64,000 nucleotides of DNA from Lentisphaera marina (GTDB taxonomy: Bacteria; Verrucomicrobiota; Lentisphaeria; Lentisphaerales; Lentisphaeraceae), in NCBI RefSeq assembly GCF_028745505.1, contig NZ_JAQZZL010000001.1, positions 496,001 to 560,000 of the forward strand, given 5' to 3'. Shown one piece after another: positions 36,541 to 44,503 of this stretch (position 1 is its first letter; every line of letters starts with the position of its first letter). Under the pieces are notes generated by a model. The model saw only the letters and a list, made by a program, of their open reading frames with translations, was not told the origin of the DNA and searched no databases. A program made the translations under genes and the position numbers.

Positions 36541-37887
36541 TCAATGCTTACTCCGAAGAGACTGAGATTCCAGTAACCAGGCCTCTTCCAGTGAAAAGAA
36601 CCCTAGTTCTACAAAGTATTTCTTGGTATATTTCTTGTTATCGATAATCCGATGAGTACCTCTCTTACGGTTGTACTTAGCGATGATACTGCGCAACCTT
36701 CTTCGAAAGAAAGCATCAACTTCGAGCATGGTCCAACGATTGGAATGCTTGAAGTACTCATACCAACCTTTGAGACTAGGCCTGAGGGCTTTAATAATTT
36801 CTTCTATGGATTGCCAATGACAACGCCTCGTACGCTTGCGTATAGTATCCTTAATTTTAGCCATACTCTGTTTTCGGGGCCACCTATTTATTCTGCCCGT
36901 CCTTTTCGAACGCTCAAAGTGATAACCTAGAAATTCAAAGTACTCATCTTGCTGATTCATGTCGGCAATTCGGGTTTTATCGGGGTGAAGATTCAGACCA
37001 TGGGCCTTCATCCAACGCTTTATCTTGCGCAAGCCCCGTTTAGCCGATTTTGCATTATCGCACATCACCAGAAAGTCATCCGCATACCTCACTATTTCAA
37101 AACCAGCGTCTCTCATCCTATGGTCGAATTCATCGAGATAAATATTGGCGAGCAGTGGGCTAATTACGCCTCCTTGCGGAGTCCCTTTCTCGGGTTCCCA
37201 CTCCTTGATTCCGTCGAATATCCCCGCTTTGAGGAAAGCTTCTATAAGGTCAAGGACCTTGCCATCACTTATTTTCTCTTTGACTCGTGCCATGAGTTTG
37301 TCGTGCGGTATCATATCAAAGTAACTTTGAATGTCCGCATCAACGACATAGAGCTGTCCTTGCGTAAGTAGATGATGAACCCGCCTAAGCGCGTCTTTAC
37401 ATCCCCGTTGCGGACGAAAACCAAAACTCTGTGCAGAAAATTCCGCATCATATATCGGTTCAATAACATTCTTGAGCGCAGTCTGAACAACTCTATCTCG
37501 CACGGTTGGTATTCCCAATGCACGCGTTTTACCGTCGGCTTTTGGGATCTCTACCCTGCGAACGCATTGCGGAAGGTAAGTCCCCGCCTGTAATTGCTTC
37601 ATCAATTGTTCAGTATTGTGCTCTAACTCTGATTCATAACGATCCAAGCTCACCATATCCACCCCGTGACTCCCGCCGTTTGCACGAACAGATTCCCAGG
37701 CTTCTACAAGGTTCACTTCTCGCGCTACTTTATCTATTAAGCTATACCATTTCCTACCTTCAACTCTTGTTTCAAGAGTTCCCAGCATCTGATCTGTCCA
37801 GACTGAAGTTGAGGCCCACGCACGAATCTCTTCGGTGCGCCCTAACTGCTCCCATGAATGTTTAGTCGTCTCTGACAATTGTTTCAT
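36541..37887 (-). CDS. ltrA: Group II intron reverse transcriptase/maturase
   Basis: A 448-residue LtrA-like protein. The RT domain carries RRVEIPKADGKTRALGIPT, DADIQSYFD, GTPQGGVISPLLANIYL and the catalytic Y268-A-D-D271. The maturase domain X has SLKGWYEYFKHSNRW. There is no HNH endonuclease domain, which agrees with class C introns, and the frame is unbroken. It helps splicing and copies the intron RNA into new DNA sites. The ATG has an AAGGA just upstream. Confidence 0.94.
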   Translation of the reverse strand: MKQLSETTKHSWEQLGRTEEIRAWASTSVWTDQMLGTLETRVEGRKWYSLIDKVAREVNLVEAWESVRANGGSHGVDMVSLDRYESELEHNTEQLMKQLQAGTYLPQCVRRVEIPKADGKTRALGIPTVRDRVVQTALKNVIEPIYDAEFSAQSFGFRPQRGCKDALRRVHHLLTQGQLYVVDADIQSYFDMIPHDKLMARVKEKISDGKVLDLIEAFLKAGIFDGIKEWEPEKGTPQGGVISPLLANIYLDEFDHRMRDAGFEIVRYADDFLVMCDNAKSAKRGLRKIKRWMKAHGLNLHPDKTRIADMNQQDEYFEFLGYHFERSKRTGRINRWPRKQSMAKIKDTIRKRTRRCHWQSIEEIIKALRPSLKGWYEYFKHSNRWTMLEVDAFFRRRLRSIIAKYNRKRGTHRIIDNKKYTKKYFVELGFFSLEEAWLLESQSLRSKH

Positions 37888-38437
37888 TCCTTCATTCTTT
37901 TCTTCTCAGTTTCATCTTCCTACTCTCCTTCGCTCTGACGGCTTTCACCGCCTTCTTTACTACTATGAGAGCTCTGACTTCTGCATGCCTTATTGCACTG
38001 CACATGCAGATCTCCCTGATTAACGTCACACAACCTTCACGGCATTCCGTCTCCAACCACCCTATAGACTTCCTCTACTGCTTTGCTACTCGCTGATATT
38101 CAGCATAGAGGATTTTCAGAACTACCTTTTTTTTTTTTCTTTCTGTTCCAAGCTTCGCCAAGCGCACGCAGGCTCGCCAGTACTATAAAGCCGAATCGAG
38201 TTCGTCATCCTACGGACTGCTGTTTCGTCTTGCCTTGCTCTCCACCCCGCCTCACGACAACGCAGTTAGGTTCGACTACAACATAATCAGCCTTTGTTGA
38301 TGAGGACTTTCACCTCATTGATTGTGTGCGCTCTCAGGCGCACGAGCGCAGGAATCCTTCCTGCTTTGAAAAAGTGACCAGTTATCCCTTGGCAATTTTA
38401 TCTGTGTTAATCTATGGATGATTTTTTTTCCTTCATT

Positions 38438-38611
38438 ATGGCAAGGCCATTACACTTTAAATAGCCTGGGATGTCAATCCCAGGATTTATCCGTTAAAAA
38501 TGATTTGCAATGCCGATAGGTTTTGTACCCAAGGGCACAATTAATTTTTCAACATATTCTATACCCACATTTACATGTGGGCCTAATTAAAGTGCCATCG
38601 CTTGGCGATGG
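38438..38611. repeat. Series of short perfect hairpins in the gene-free segment
   Basis: Four perfect stems with 3-4-nt loops occur within 175 bp. They are ATGGC/GCCAT (38438-38450), CCTGGGAT/ATCCCAGG (38465-38484), CCCACAT/ATGTGGG (38564-38581) and CCATCGC/GCGATGG (38595-38611). None is followed by a T run of terminator length. They resemble the hairpins of the element at 39.8-40.0 kb in style, though the stem sequences differ. No gene is seen in 38429-38641. Confidence 0.7.
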
Positions 38612-38641
38612 AATTTGATGCAGCTTTTGCGAAGTCCGCAA

Positions 38642-39565
38642 TTATTGTCGACTTAGCAGCTTTTGGCGATGAGTAATAAGCTCTGGATTAACGGCACTAA
38701 TCGGATCCATGTGGACTAGGCAATCAGAATTTTCCCAGCGTGCTTGAACTTTGTCTTCAATGCGATCCGCCACTTCATGGGCATCCATGAGTAAAACATC
38801 ATCCTCAAATTCTAAATGTACTTGAAAGAAAAGAGTTTTGCCCGAACGTCGCGTCCGTACATCATGAAAGCCTAAAATATTCTGTTCTGCTTGGATAATC
38901 GCCTCGAATTCTTTTACATCTTCTTCTGGAAGTTCATGATCCAATAACATTTCTAAGGCATGCTCAAAAACTTCCCATGCTGCTTTCACAATTAAAAGAG
39001 CCACAATAATTCCACCAATCGCATCTGCATAAGGAATGCCTAAGTAAGCTAGGATCAAAGCAACTACCGCCCCTACATTCGCCCAAATATCAGAAACAAA
39101 ATGCGCACGATCAGCCTTTACTACTAAAGAGCCCGTGATATTATAAACTTTTTGCTGATAAGTAATGAGCGCTAAAGTTAAAGCCAAAGAAAAAAGCATA
39201 ATCCCAATCGCCAAGCCCGTTTTCTCCATAGGTGCTGGATCAAATAGGCGTTCACCTGCTTGATATAAAACACTTAGCCCCGCAATCAATACAATGCCCG
39301 ATTGGAATAGAGCCGCCAAGCCCTCGGCCTTTCCATGACCAAAACGATGATCATCATCTGCAGGTTTTAAGGAATAGCTTAGGATGGCAAAACTTAGGAG
39401 AGAAGCCAAGAAGTCTAAACTTGAGTCTGTTAAGGAGGAGAGTAGCGTGGCTGAACCCGTAAAATTCCAGGCTATAAATTTTGAGATAAGTAGAATAAGC
39501 CCCGTGGCCATCGAAAATTGAATCGCCCGCCGACTGAGTTTGCTATATTCATCATTTTTATCCAT
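38642..39565 (-). CDS. Cation diffusion facilitator (FieF-like) efflux transporter
   Basis: A 307-residue CDF protein. The ATG at 39565 (MDKNDEYSKLSRRAIQFSM) matches the usual FieF N-terminus and length; the frame continues 34 codons upstream without a membrane segment. Six membrane helices carry the metal motifs LTDSSLDFLAS and ADRAHFVSDIW; DDDHRFGHGKAEGLAAL is the family signature. A cytoplasmic C-terminal domain (HDVRTRRSGKTLFFQVHLEFE) follows. It exports Fe2+, Zn2+ or similar. The last codons, ITHRQKL, are encoded by the right copy of the 20-bp repeat, so the tail (LSRQ) may have been altered by the insertion beside it. Confidence 0.88.
   Translation of the reverse strand: MDKNDEYSKLSRRAIQFSMATGLILLISKFIAWNFTGSATLLSSLTDSSLDFLASLLSFAILSYSLKPADDDHRFGHGKAEGLAALFQSGIVLIAGLSVLYQAGERLFDPAPMEKTGLAIGIMLFSLALTLALITYQQKVYNITGSLVVKADRAHFVSDIWANVGAVVALILAYLGIPYADAIGGIIVALLIVKAAWEVFEHALEMLLDHELPEEDVKEFEAIIQAEQNILGFHDVRTRRSGKTLFFQVHLEFEDDVLLMDAHEVADRIEDKVQARWENSDCLVHMDPISAVNPELITHRQKLLSRQ
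38658..38677 (+). repeat. Right copy of the perfect 20-bp direct repeat
   Basis: It is identical to 36197-36216 at the end of epmA. Here it lies in the 3' end of the oppositely oriented CDF gene. The 2441 bp between the copies hold two repeats, the intron and the hairpin series. Confidence 0.9.
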
Positions 39566-39740
39566 AAATGAATTTGGTCTTGCTAAGTAAATTTTACAAG
39601 CGAATAAATCATTCCTGTATTTTGAATACTCAAAAACGCTTAGTCCCATTGAAACAGCTTCCACCACCGATGGTGTAGAAGACTCCGAGAATTAATCCAC
39701 AGATGACTCAGATTAATATCGAAGAAAGATTTAAGATTAT

Positions 39741-40132
39741 ACGATTATTTATGCGCCGTTCCGTCAGAACGAGATGTGACGTGAAATTAAGATCCTATGC
39801 TTAAAGAAGCTGTGTGAAAAATACATTTTTCAGGTGCTAGACACCGACATGGATTAGCCTGTGGCGTGAGCCACAGAATATGAGTTAAAATCTCAACAAG
39901 GGCTCACTTGTGAGTTCGGCATATAGTGTCGGACCCCAAATGGGGCCCTTGCTGATTATTGCGAACATGGTACATGCACCTCACGGTAGCATGCTAGAAT
40001 TTGTCGGGCTTTCAGCCCTAATGTGGGCTGTTTTTCACACAGCCTCTATATCCATGGACTGAGTTATGCTTCGGCACGGTCACATTTTCATTCAAAATAA
40101 AGAACTACATCGTTAAATGGATAATAGAATAA
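39741..40132 (+). repeat. Degenerate copy of the 62.9-kb inverted-repeat element, interrupted
   Basis: The left part TTATTTATGCGCCGTTCC (39745-39762) matches TTATTTATACGCCGTTCC at 62912-62929. The right part GTTATGCT...ACATCGTTAAATGGATAAT (40061-40124) matches GTTATGCT...ACATCGTTAAGTGGATAAT at 62987-63035. The first 20 bp of the intact element, including its left terminal repeat, are missing here. The two halves are separated by the 235-bp hairpin-rich element. Confidence 0.65.
39809..40043. repeat. 235-bp hairpin-rich element with 13-bp terminal inverted repeats
   Basis: GCTGTGTGAAAAA (39809-39821) and its exact complement TTTTTCACACAGC (40031-40043) form the ends. Inside are several perfect hairpins: CTGTGGC/GCCACAG (39859-39876), CTCAC/GTGAG (39903-39914), CCCC/GGGG (39934-39945) and GGGCT/AGCCC (40006-40018). 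It codes for nothing visible. It could be a MITE or a REP-type palindromic element. Confidence 0.7.
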
Positions 40133-40375
40133 GATTAAACTAAGTTCGCTAAATATTATTTATTAATCTGTGATTGTCTGCGAAATCTGTGGATAGAAAC
40201 TCTTTCTATAGTGTGCTCAATAGCTAAGTCATGCTCTATGCCATGGCCTCGGCATTCTATACACATTTTCTAGCCAAACGAGGTACTTGCTTGATTAATA
40301 AACATTGGGATTCTTGAAGATGTGCCTCTAGCAAGTAAAGTGGGCGGAATAAAATAATTAATTAGGTCCTTATAG

Positions 40376-40765
40376 ATGAAATTTCTTCACACTATGATTC
40401 GCGTCGGCAATCTCGAACGCTCCATCAAGTTTTACACTGAAAACTTCGGCATGAAACTCATTCGCCAAAAAGATTATCCCGGCGGAAAATTTACCCTCGC
40501 ATTTATTGGCTATGGGGATGAAGCTGACAACACTGTAATCGAGCTCACTCATAACTGGGAAACTGAGTCCTACGATATTGGCGATGGCTTTGGTCACTTT
40601 GCTCTTGGCGTTGAAGATATTTATTCCGTTTGCGACAAGCTTCGCGAAGACGGCGTTATCATTACTCGTGAACCGGGCCCCATGAAGCATGGCACAACTG
40701 TGATTGCCTTTGTGAAAGATCCCGATGGTTATAGCATTGAATTGATTGAACGGAAAAGCCTTTAA
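40376..40765 (+). CDS. gloA: Lactoylglutathione lyase (glyoxalase I)
   Basis: A 129-residue glyoxalase I with both beta-alpha-beta-beta-beta halves. The metal ligands are H5 (FLHTMIRV), E56 (IELTHN), H74 (GFGHFA) and E122 (YSIELIE), all present. It converts the methylglyoxal-glutathione adduct to lactoylglutathione. It is the first gene of a packed plus-strand run; its stop shares one base with the start of tgt (TAATG). Confidence 0.93.
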   Translation: MKFLHTMIRVGNLERSIKFYTENFGMKLIRQKDYPGGKFTLAFIGYGDEADNTVIELTHNWETESYDIGDGFGHFALGVEDIYSVCDKLREDGVIITREPGPMKHGTTVIAFVKDPDGYSIELIERKSL

Positions 40766-41976
40766 TGAGTTTTACCCTCCACAAAAAAGATGGTGAAGCA
40801 CGCCTCGGCACCTTAAAAACTTCACACGGCGATGTTCCCACTCCCATTTTCATGCCCGTAGGTACTGTAGGTTCAGTCAAAACTATGGACTCCGAAGATA
40901 TGATGGAGCTCGACGCAAAAATCATCCTCGGCAATACTTACCACCTCTACCTCCGTCCCGGCCTACGCATTATTGATGAAGCGGGAGATCTGCACAAATT
41001 CATCAATTGGGATCGTCCGATCTTAACTGACTCTGGTGGTTACCAAGTTTTTAGTTTGGCCAAATTGCGCAAGCTCAAGTATGATGGCGTTGAGTTTCGA
41101 TCACACATTGATGGTGAAAAAATCTTTATCGGCCCAAAAGAGTCCATGGAAATCCAAAAGAGTCTAGGCTCAGATATTGTGATGATCTTTGACGAATGCA
41201 CGCCTTACCCAGCAACTTATGAGCAAGCCAAAGAATCCCTAGAAATCACTCAGCGTTGGGGCGACGAATGTGCCAAAGTTGAATTGCACCCACATCAAAT
41301 GCTCTTTGGTATTGTACAAGGATCAACCTTCGAAGATCTACGCATTGAATCGGCGCGTTATTTAGCTGATATGGATTTACCGGGCTACGCAATTGGCGGC
41401 CTCTCTGTGGGTGAGCCCGAAGAAGAAATGCTCAAAACACTTGATTGGGTTTTACCTGAACTTCCCGAAGATAAACCGCGCTACCTCATGGGAGTCGGCA
41501 CACCCCCGCAGTTAGTGGAATCAGTGGCTCGTGGAGTCGATATGTTTGACTGCGTTCTCCCCACGCGTGTCGCTCGTCACGGAACGGCTTATACTTCTAG
41601 CGGACAAGTACAGATCAAAGCCTCTAAATGGCGCAATGATTTTGGTCCCATTGATGACGAATGTGACTGCAAAGTTTGTACGGGCTATAGCCGTGCCTAT
41701 GTTCGTCACTTACTCAGTACCAACGAATTCTCTGGCATGCGTTTGATGACTTACCACAACTTGCACTTTTACCTGCGCCTTATGGAACGCATTCGCTTGG
41801 CCATTAAGGAAGATCGCTTCGAAGAGTTCCGTCAAGACTTTCACGCTCGTTACCAACGTGGACAGGGCGAACGCGAAGAACGCCAAGTCAAGCGTAACAA
41901 AGCTCTGGATAAAGAAATCCTTGAAGAGAAACGCGCCCGTAAAAAAATGCGTACTCAGCAAAAGAAGAAAGGGTGA
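40765..41976 (+). CDS. tgt: Queuine/preQ1 tRNA-ribosyltransferase
   Basis: A 403-residue Tgt. The active-site block DSGGYQVFSLAKLRK, the GIVQGSTFEDLR and GGLSVGEPEEEM segments, the nucleophile region MFDCVLPTRVARHGT and the zinc site CDCKVCTGYSRAYVRHLL are all present. It exchanges guanine 34 for preQ1 in tRNAs with GUN anticodons. A basic C-terminal tail (KKMRTQQKKKG) follows the domain. It overlaps gloA by one base and bioD by four. Confidence 0.95.
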   Translation: MSFTLHKKDGEARLGTLKTSHGDVPTPIFMPVGTVGSVKTMDSEDMMELDAKIILGNTYHLYLRPGLRIIDEAGDLHKFINWDRPILTDSGGYQVFSLAKLRKLKYDGVEFRSHIDGEKIFIGPKESMEIQKSLGSDIVMIFDECTPYPATYEQAKESLEITQRWGDECAKVELHPHQMLFGIVQGSTFEDLRIESARYLADMDLPGYAIGGLSVGEPEEEMLKTLDWVLPELPEDKPRYLMGVGTPPQLVESVARGVDMFDCVLPTRVARHGTAYTSSGQVQIKASKWRNDFGPIDDECDCKVCTGYSRAYVRHLLSTNEFSGMRLMTYHNLHFYLRLMERIRLAIKEDRFEEFRQDFHARYQRGQGEREERQVKRNKALDKEILEEKRARKKMRTQQKKKG

Positions 41977-42674
41977 AGACTCTATTTATCACCGGTACGG
42001 GAACTGGCGTGGGCAAAACCATTGCCAGTGCTTGGCTCTGCCGTGAACTCAGTGAGCAAGGCCATAAAGTTGCCTACGTAAAGCCTGTGCAAACCGGCGG
42101 TATTCCCTGTGGAGAAGTTTTACTCTCGGTTGATTTAGAATACGTCAAAGCCTCGGCACCCAAAATGGTGGGCACACTTTGTTGCATGAACTTTCATATC
42201 CCCGCCTCACCACACCTGGTTGCTCAAGAAGAAAATCGTCCCATCACCCTGGCTCACTTGATTGAAAAGATTGATAAGTTTGCCCAGGAATACGAGCCCG
42301 ATTACTTAATCGTCGAAGGCGCGGGAGGCATTGCCGTCCCCCTAAATGATGAAGATGAAATGCACGACCTCTGTAAAGCTTTAAATGCGCAAGCCATTGT
42401 CGTCAGTTCCACTGCTTTAGGAACGCTTAATCATAGCAAGCTGACAATCAATTATCTCCAACAGCATGGCATTGATCAGATTTCGACTATCCTTATGAGG
42501 CCAGAAGAAGAATTAGAAGTCATTGAGAATGATAATCTTTTGCGACTTGCGCAAATGGCACCGAATCTCGCTTGTCTGCCCTACTACCCTGGGCTCGATT
42601 CGGAAAAAGGTTCTCTCCCTACTGATTTTCATGCGTCCGAAACCCACTTTGAGTTGATGCCATGGACTACTTAG
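41973..42674 (+). CDS. bioD: Dethiobiotin synthetase
   Basis: A 233-residue BioD with the P-loop ITGTGTGVGKT at 6-16, KPVQTGG and the nucleotide-binding VEGAGGIAVPL. It closes the ureido ring of dethiobiotin using ATP and CO2. The GTG start overlaps the tgt stop (GTGA). No other biotin gene is nearby. The stop lies 13 bp inside the next gene. Confidence 0.93.
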   Translation: MKTLFITGTGTGVGKTIASAWLCRELSEQGHKVAYVKPVQTGGIPCGEVLLSVDLEYVKASAPKMVGTLCCMNFHIPASPHLVAQEENRPITLAHLIEKIDKFAQEYEPDYLIVEGAGGIAVPLNDEDEMHDLCKALNAQAIVVSSTALGTLNHSKLTINYLQQHGIDQISTILMRPEEELEVIENDNLLRLAQMAPNLACLPYYPGLDSEKGSLPTDFHASETHFELMPWTT

Positions 42675-44026
42675 TTTCGAAAAGCGTTAAAGTTTTGGTC
42701 AATATCGAGGGTTCCTTGCGTGAGCTGCCCGCTTCTTTACAATTTTACTCAAACTACCTACTTCTGGTCATGGCTGATCGCGATGTTCGCATTCCCTTGA
42801 GCGATATAGATACTCTTCAGCTGCAAAATAATGAATTGCGTATCCGCATCCATTCTCCCCAGGGTCCACAAACTTTTGCGATGGTCTTTGAAAGTAAGGA
42901 AGAAGCAAAGGACCTCATGTCTTACTTGCCTCTTCAAAAAGAGGCTCAAGAAAGCCAAGACTTCATGCAAAACCTTGATTACAGCGCAAAGAAAACACCT
43001 GTCACCACGGTAATCATTGCCCTCAATATTTTGGTTTTTGTCCTCATGTATGGAGGCGAAAAACTGAATATTATTAACCCTCAAAATCTAGATGTATTCA
43101 TTAAATGGGGCAGTAACCGAATTTTTGAAACTATTGATCAGCCTTGGCGCCTCTTCACTTGTGCCTGGCTTCACTTCGGTATTTTGCATATTGCCTGCAA
43201 CATGTATTTCCTGCACGCCATTGGCCGACTCAGCGAAAAACTACTTGGCCCAGTTTGCTACATCATCATTTACATCTTTTCGGCCTTTATGGGCAGTTTG
43301 GCGAGCCTCCTGTGGAATGCTGATGGCATCATAAGTGCAGGTGCCTCTGGAGCCGTATTTGGCGTAGTCGGTATGATTTGTGCATTCTTAGTGATGCGCC
43401 GCAACGAAGTTCCGACAACTGCCTTTAAAAGCCTTAAAAATAGCATGATGCAAATCGTTGTTCTCAACTTCTTATTCGGCATGTCAGTTCCTGGCATTGA
43501 TAATGCGGCCCACTTTGGCGGCTTACTCGGCGGTTTTATCGGAGCTGCAATTATGAGCCGCTCGCTTGATCCCAAAAAACGCCGTGCACAATTTATGCCT
43601 AAAGTTTTCTTGGGGCTAACTTGTCTGCCACTCATCTGTATGGGTGTTTGGAAAAGCGGTTTGATTCACTCAAAACCAATAATTGTTTTTGAACAGCTCA
43701 CTCAAAAAATAGCTGATAATCAAGATAAAGAATGGATAAATAGTGATCACTTAATCCAAGCCTACATTGATAAAGTCATCAGTGAGGAGGAGTTCAAAGA
43801 TGAGGTTAATAAGGAGAAAGAGTTTTGGCAAGAACAATTGAATGCCATGACTAAAATTGAACTCGATAAAGAATCCCGTTTTTTAAATCATTATCAGAAT
43901 ATCCTAGCTCGTTGCCAATTCCAAATTGACTACCGCCAAGAACTCATTTCTAGAAAAAGAAACAAACAAGAATTAATCTTTTTCTATATGCAGAAAAAGT
44001 TAGAATGGAAGGAACTCATTAAGTAA
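42662..44026 (+). CDS. Rhomboid-family intramembrane serine protease
   Basis: A 454-residue protein. Residues 1-110 form a soluble N-terminal domain. Six or so membrane segments follow, with the oxyanion residues in WLHFGILHIACNMYFLH (H176, N180), the catalytic Ser229 in GASGAVFG and the catalytic His284 in NAAHFGGLLGGF. After residue 320 comes a charged, helical cytoplasmic tail with no known domain. It cleaves membrane-spanning substrates, which are not known here. It overlaps bioD by 13 bp. Confidence 0.9.
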   Translation: MDYLVSKSVKVLVNIEGSLRELPASLQFYSNYLLLVMADRDVRIPLSDIDTLQLQNNELRIRIHSPQGPQTFAMVFESKEEAKDLMSYLPLQKEAQESQDFMQNLDYSAKKTPVTTVIIALNILVFVLMYGGEKLNIINPQNLDVFIKWGSNRIFETIDQPWRLFTCAWLHFGILHIACNMYFLHAIGRLSEKLLGPVCYIIIYIFSAFMGSLASLLWNADGIISAGASGAVFGVVGMICAFLVMRRNEVPTTAFKSLKNSMMQIVVLNFLFGMSVPGIDNAAHFGGLLGGFIGAAIMSRSLDPKKRRAQFMPKVFLGLTCLPLICMGVWKSGLIHSKPIIVFEQLTQKIADNQDKEWINSDHLIQAYIDKVISEEEFKDEVNKEKEFWQEQLNAMTKIELDKESRFLNHYQNILARCQFQIDYRQELISRKRNKQELIFFYMQKKLEWKELIK

Positions 44027-44032
44027 TTTCCC

Positions 44033-44365
44033 ATGACTTATATCAATGAAATCATCTTTGCTTTAATTGGCCTTAGTCTTTTCATTGCTCTTGTTTATTT
44101 CATAAAAACTTCCACTCGTCGCAAACTCTTCAAATCCATAAAAACGAATGTCGCAAAAGGCGACTTGCGCCAAGCACTTATTTCTGTCTACCTCTTGCTG
44201 AAAGCAAAAAACTCTTCGCATGAGATTTATTCCCTTAAAATCCTCATGCGAGATAAACAAAATAAAGCACTCTGTAGTCAAATTTTAGCCCTTCAACATG
44301 CCATTATTAATGAGCGCACCTTCAATGCTGACTTGCTCTTGATTGAGCTCAAAAAGTTTAAATAA
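44033..44365 (+). CDS. Small single-pass membrane protein
   Basis: A 110-residue protein with one N-terminal membrane helix (EIIFALIGLSLFIALVYFI) and a basic helical cytoplasmic part (KGDLRQALISVYLLLKAKN, TPR-like). It starts 6 bp after the rhomboid gene and is probably cotranscribed. I do not recognise the family. The coupling hints at a helper of the protease, but that is a guess. Confidence 0.6.
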   Translation: MTYINEIIFALIGLSLFIALVYFIKTSTRRKLFKSIKTNVAKGDLRQALISVYLLLKAKNSSHEIYSLKILMRDKQNKALCSQILALQHAIINERTFNADLLLIELKKFK

Positions 44366-44503
44366 GGCAAAGAATGCCTCACTAGCTTTAGTTTATGTTA
44401 AAGAATGGTTAATTTCCTGTTTTTGAAGCACAAAACATTACTACTTCACTCGAGCTTCGGATACCTTTAGTAATCCTAAAATTAAACAAGGAATTATGGG
44501 TAA

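Larger units (their letters stand above)
36461..38343 (-). mobile_element. Group II intron, class C-like, complete (1883 bp)
   Basis: Comparison with the empty copy A places the ends exactly. On the minus strand it begins GTGCGCC at 38343 (consensus GUGYG) and ends CCTTAT at 36461 (AY end). The 5' end can fold as GTGCGC/GCGCAC. It carries a reverse transcriptase/maturase gene followed by a 34-nt domain V and a domain VI stem. The insertion lies four bases after a perfect hairpin in the repeat (GCAGGAA, GGA loop, TTCCTGC, then GCTC), which fits class C introns, known to target DNA beyond stem-loops. It looks intact. Confidence 0.93.
36405..38428 (+). repeat. Intergenic repeat copy B, split by the group II intron
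   Basis: The left part is 36405-36460 and the right part 38344-38428. Joined, they match copy A over 141 bp with about three substitutions (for example GACGCAG versus GACACAG). The interruption falls between TTGCTGG and GAGCGCAGG. The tandem spacing of copies A and B is 157 bp. Confidence 0.88.
39690..40196. other. Repeat-filled gene-free stretch with inverted ATCTGTGGAT motifs at its edges
   Basis: The 810-bp gap between the CDF gene and gloA (39566-40375) has no credible gene. Near its left side ATCCACAGATGACTCAGATT (39696-39715) is a reverse-complement relative of TTAATCTGTG...AATCTGTGGAT at 40162-40194. Similar ATCTGTGTTAATCTATGGAT motifs close copies A and B of the repeat at 36.2-38.4 kb. 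Two further repeat elements lie inside. The remainder, 40197-40375, shows only a loosely related TCATGCTCTATGCC motif. Confidence 0.6.

Noticed and set aside
36652..37523. Open frames antisense to the maturase gene
   Set aside because: The maturase has all RT motifs in one unbroken frame; the antisense frames have none.
38438..40043. Hairpins as integron attC sites, given that class C introns can target attC
   Set aside because: No integrase gene, no conserved core sites and no cassette genes between the hairpins.
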